Shown here piece by piece: positions 11,413 to 11,656 of a stretch of DNA of 11,656 nucleotides (the first letter of the stretch is position 1; each line of letters starts with the position of its first letter). Origin of the DNA: Candidatus Nomurabacteria bacterium RIFCSPLOWO2_12_FULL_46_14 (lineage in GTDB: Bacteria > Patescibacteriota > Minisyncoccia > Phycocordibacterales > UBA9973); assembly GCA_001786225.1 (NCBI GenBank), contig MFVV01000020.1:1-11656 (forward strand), given 5' to 3'. Below the pieces are notes generated by a model that was not told where the DNA came from, made no database searches, and saw nothing but the letters and a program-made list of their open reading frames with translations. The translations under genes and the position numbers were made by a program.

Positions 11413-11656
11413 ATGCAAAAGCAAAGATTAGAAATTGGCATCGCTGGTAGAATTTTTAATCGAAATTCTTTCAGCTGGCTTGAACAATTGGCGTTAGGCC
11501 TAAATTTAGAGGGCGCTGTCTTCTCTCGGCCGGATGGTAGCATTAGAGTGACTGCCGAAGGCCAGACCGTGGCGTTAGAACTATTTGCCAGTAAAGTGAA
11601 AAAAGCGGAAGTTTTTACTCGCATAGAAAATTTTTTCATCCGCTGGGAGCCGGCCG
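11413..11656 (+). CDS. Second acylphosphatase-like protein, 3' end beyond window
   Basis: Eighty-one codons run open from ATG 11413 to the window edge. The product is a paralogue of the protein at 8769-9068: strand RLEIGIAGRIF, helix SFSWLEQLALGL, then EGAVFSRPDGSIRVTAEGQ and TRIENFFIRWEPA align with the first copy's LVGIAFTRDDGSIKVIAEGE and SSIENTYALWREP. The first loop (RIFNRNSF) lacks the acylphosphatase VQGVxFR, and the Asn site reads FSRPDG, so catalysis is doubtful here as well. No Shine-Dalgarno is near the start. The C-terminus is missing, perhaps 10-20 residues by comparison with the first copy. Confidence 0.75.
   Translation, partial: MQKQRLEIGIAGRIFNRNSFSWLEQLALGLNLEGAVFSRPDGSIRVTAEGQTVALELFASKVKKAEVFTRIENFFIRWEPA

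Noticed and set aside
11337..11639. Minus-strand open frame of 100 codons.
   Set aside because: It is the antisense of the second acylphosphatase-like gene, which has clear protein similarity to the copy at 8769-9068.
1..11656. CRISPR arrays, transposase genes, rRNA genes, toxin-antitoxin pairs or restriction-modification systems.
   Set aside because: No regularly spaced direct repeats, transposase motifs, rRNA sequence or such gene pairs were seen.

Overview
The window looks like a piece of a Patescibacteria (CPR) chromosome, most likely a Parcubacteria-type lineage. The pointers are a two-LysM/M23 peptidase of the CPR kind, a YraN with a 'YNPEDNMHPWKLKR' segment, a very cysteine-rich CPR-type zinc-ribbon protein, a 'YHNHLGP' cupredoxin, promoters set almost on top of start codons (leaderless mRNAs), few Shine-Dalgarno sites, short intergenic gaps and four single tRNA genes. 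The taxon is inferred from family memory and was not tested. The genetic code appears standard: no internal TGA occurs in the called frames.

Layout. 1-306: 3' truncated minus-strand gene of unknown function with a good promoter. 307-723: a structured stretch that also carries, in frame, a signal peptide for the following LysM/M23 cell-wall hydrolase (to 1698), but no ordinary start codon. 1771-2514: ZIP metal transporter (minus), then tRNA-Gly(UCC). 2698-3075: small sigma-region-4-like HTH protein (plus). 4494 down to 3090: minus-strand tRNA-Pro(UGG), VKOR, DoxX, cupredoxin cluster, a small membrane redox/copper unit. 4569-4976: yraN. 4977-5417: AT-rich stretch with tRNA-Gly(GCC), palindromes and promoters. 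5418-7050: tRNA-Arg(UCG) and the CCA-adding enzyme. 9872 down to 7047: TMEM175-like channel, acylphosphatase-like protein and a 560-residue Cys-rich protein. 9987-10736: TrmB-type regulator. 10889-11293: orphan gene. 11413-end: a second acylphosphatase-like gene cut by the window edge.

How the parts fit. Two protein genes start almost directly after a tRNA (VKOR 1 nt after tRNA-Pro, cca 10 nt after tRNA-Arg), so tRNA processing would create their mRNA 5' ends. Two of the four tRNAs do not encode CCA, and the enzyme that adds it is encoded here directly behind a tRNA.

The strongest unexplained signals are: (i) two intergenic elements with a 34-nt loop of identical length (30/34 identical) closed by perfect stems whose sequences differ completely; (ii) an identical parS-like 14-mer inside both yraN and cca, plus two related palindromes between them; (iii) a dense cluster of inverted repeats upstream of the acylphosphatase-like gene, one arm of which recurs about 7.4 kb away; and (iv) a palindromic repeat inserted in frame in the cca HD domain.
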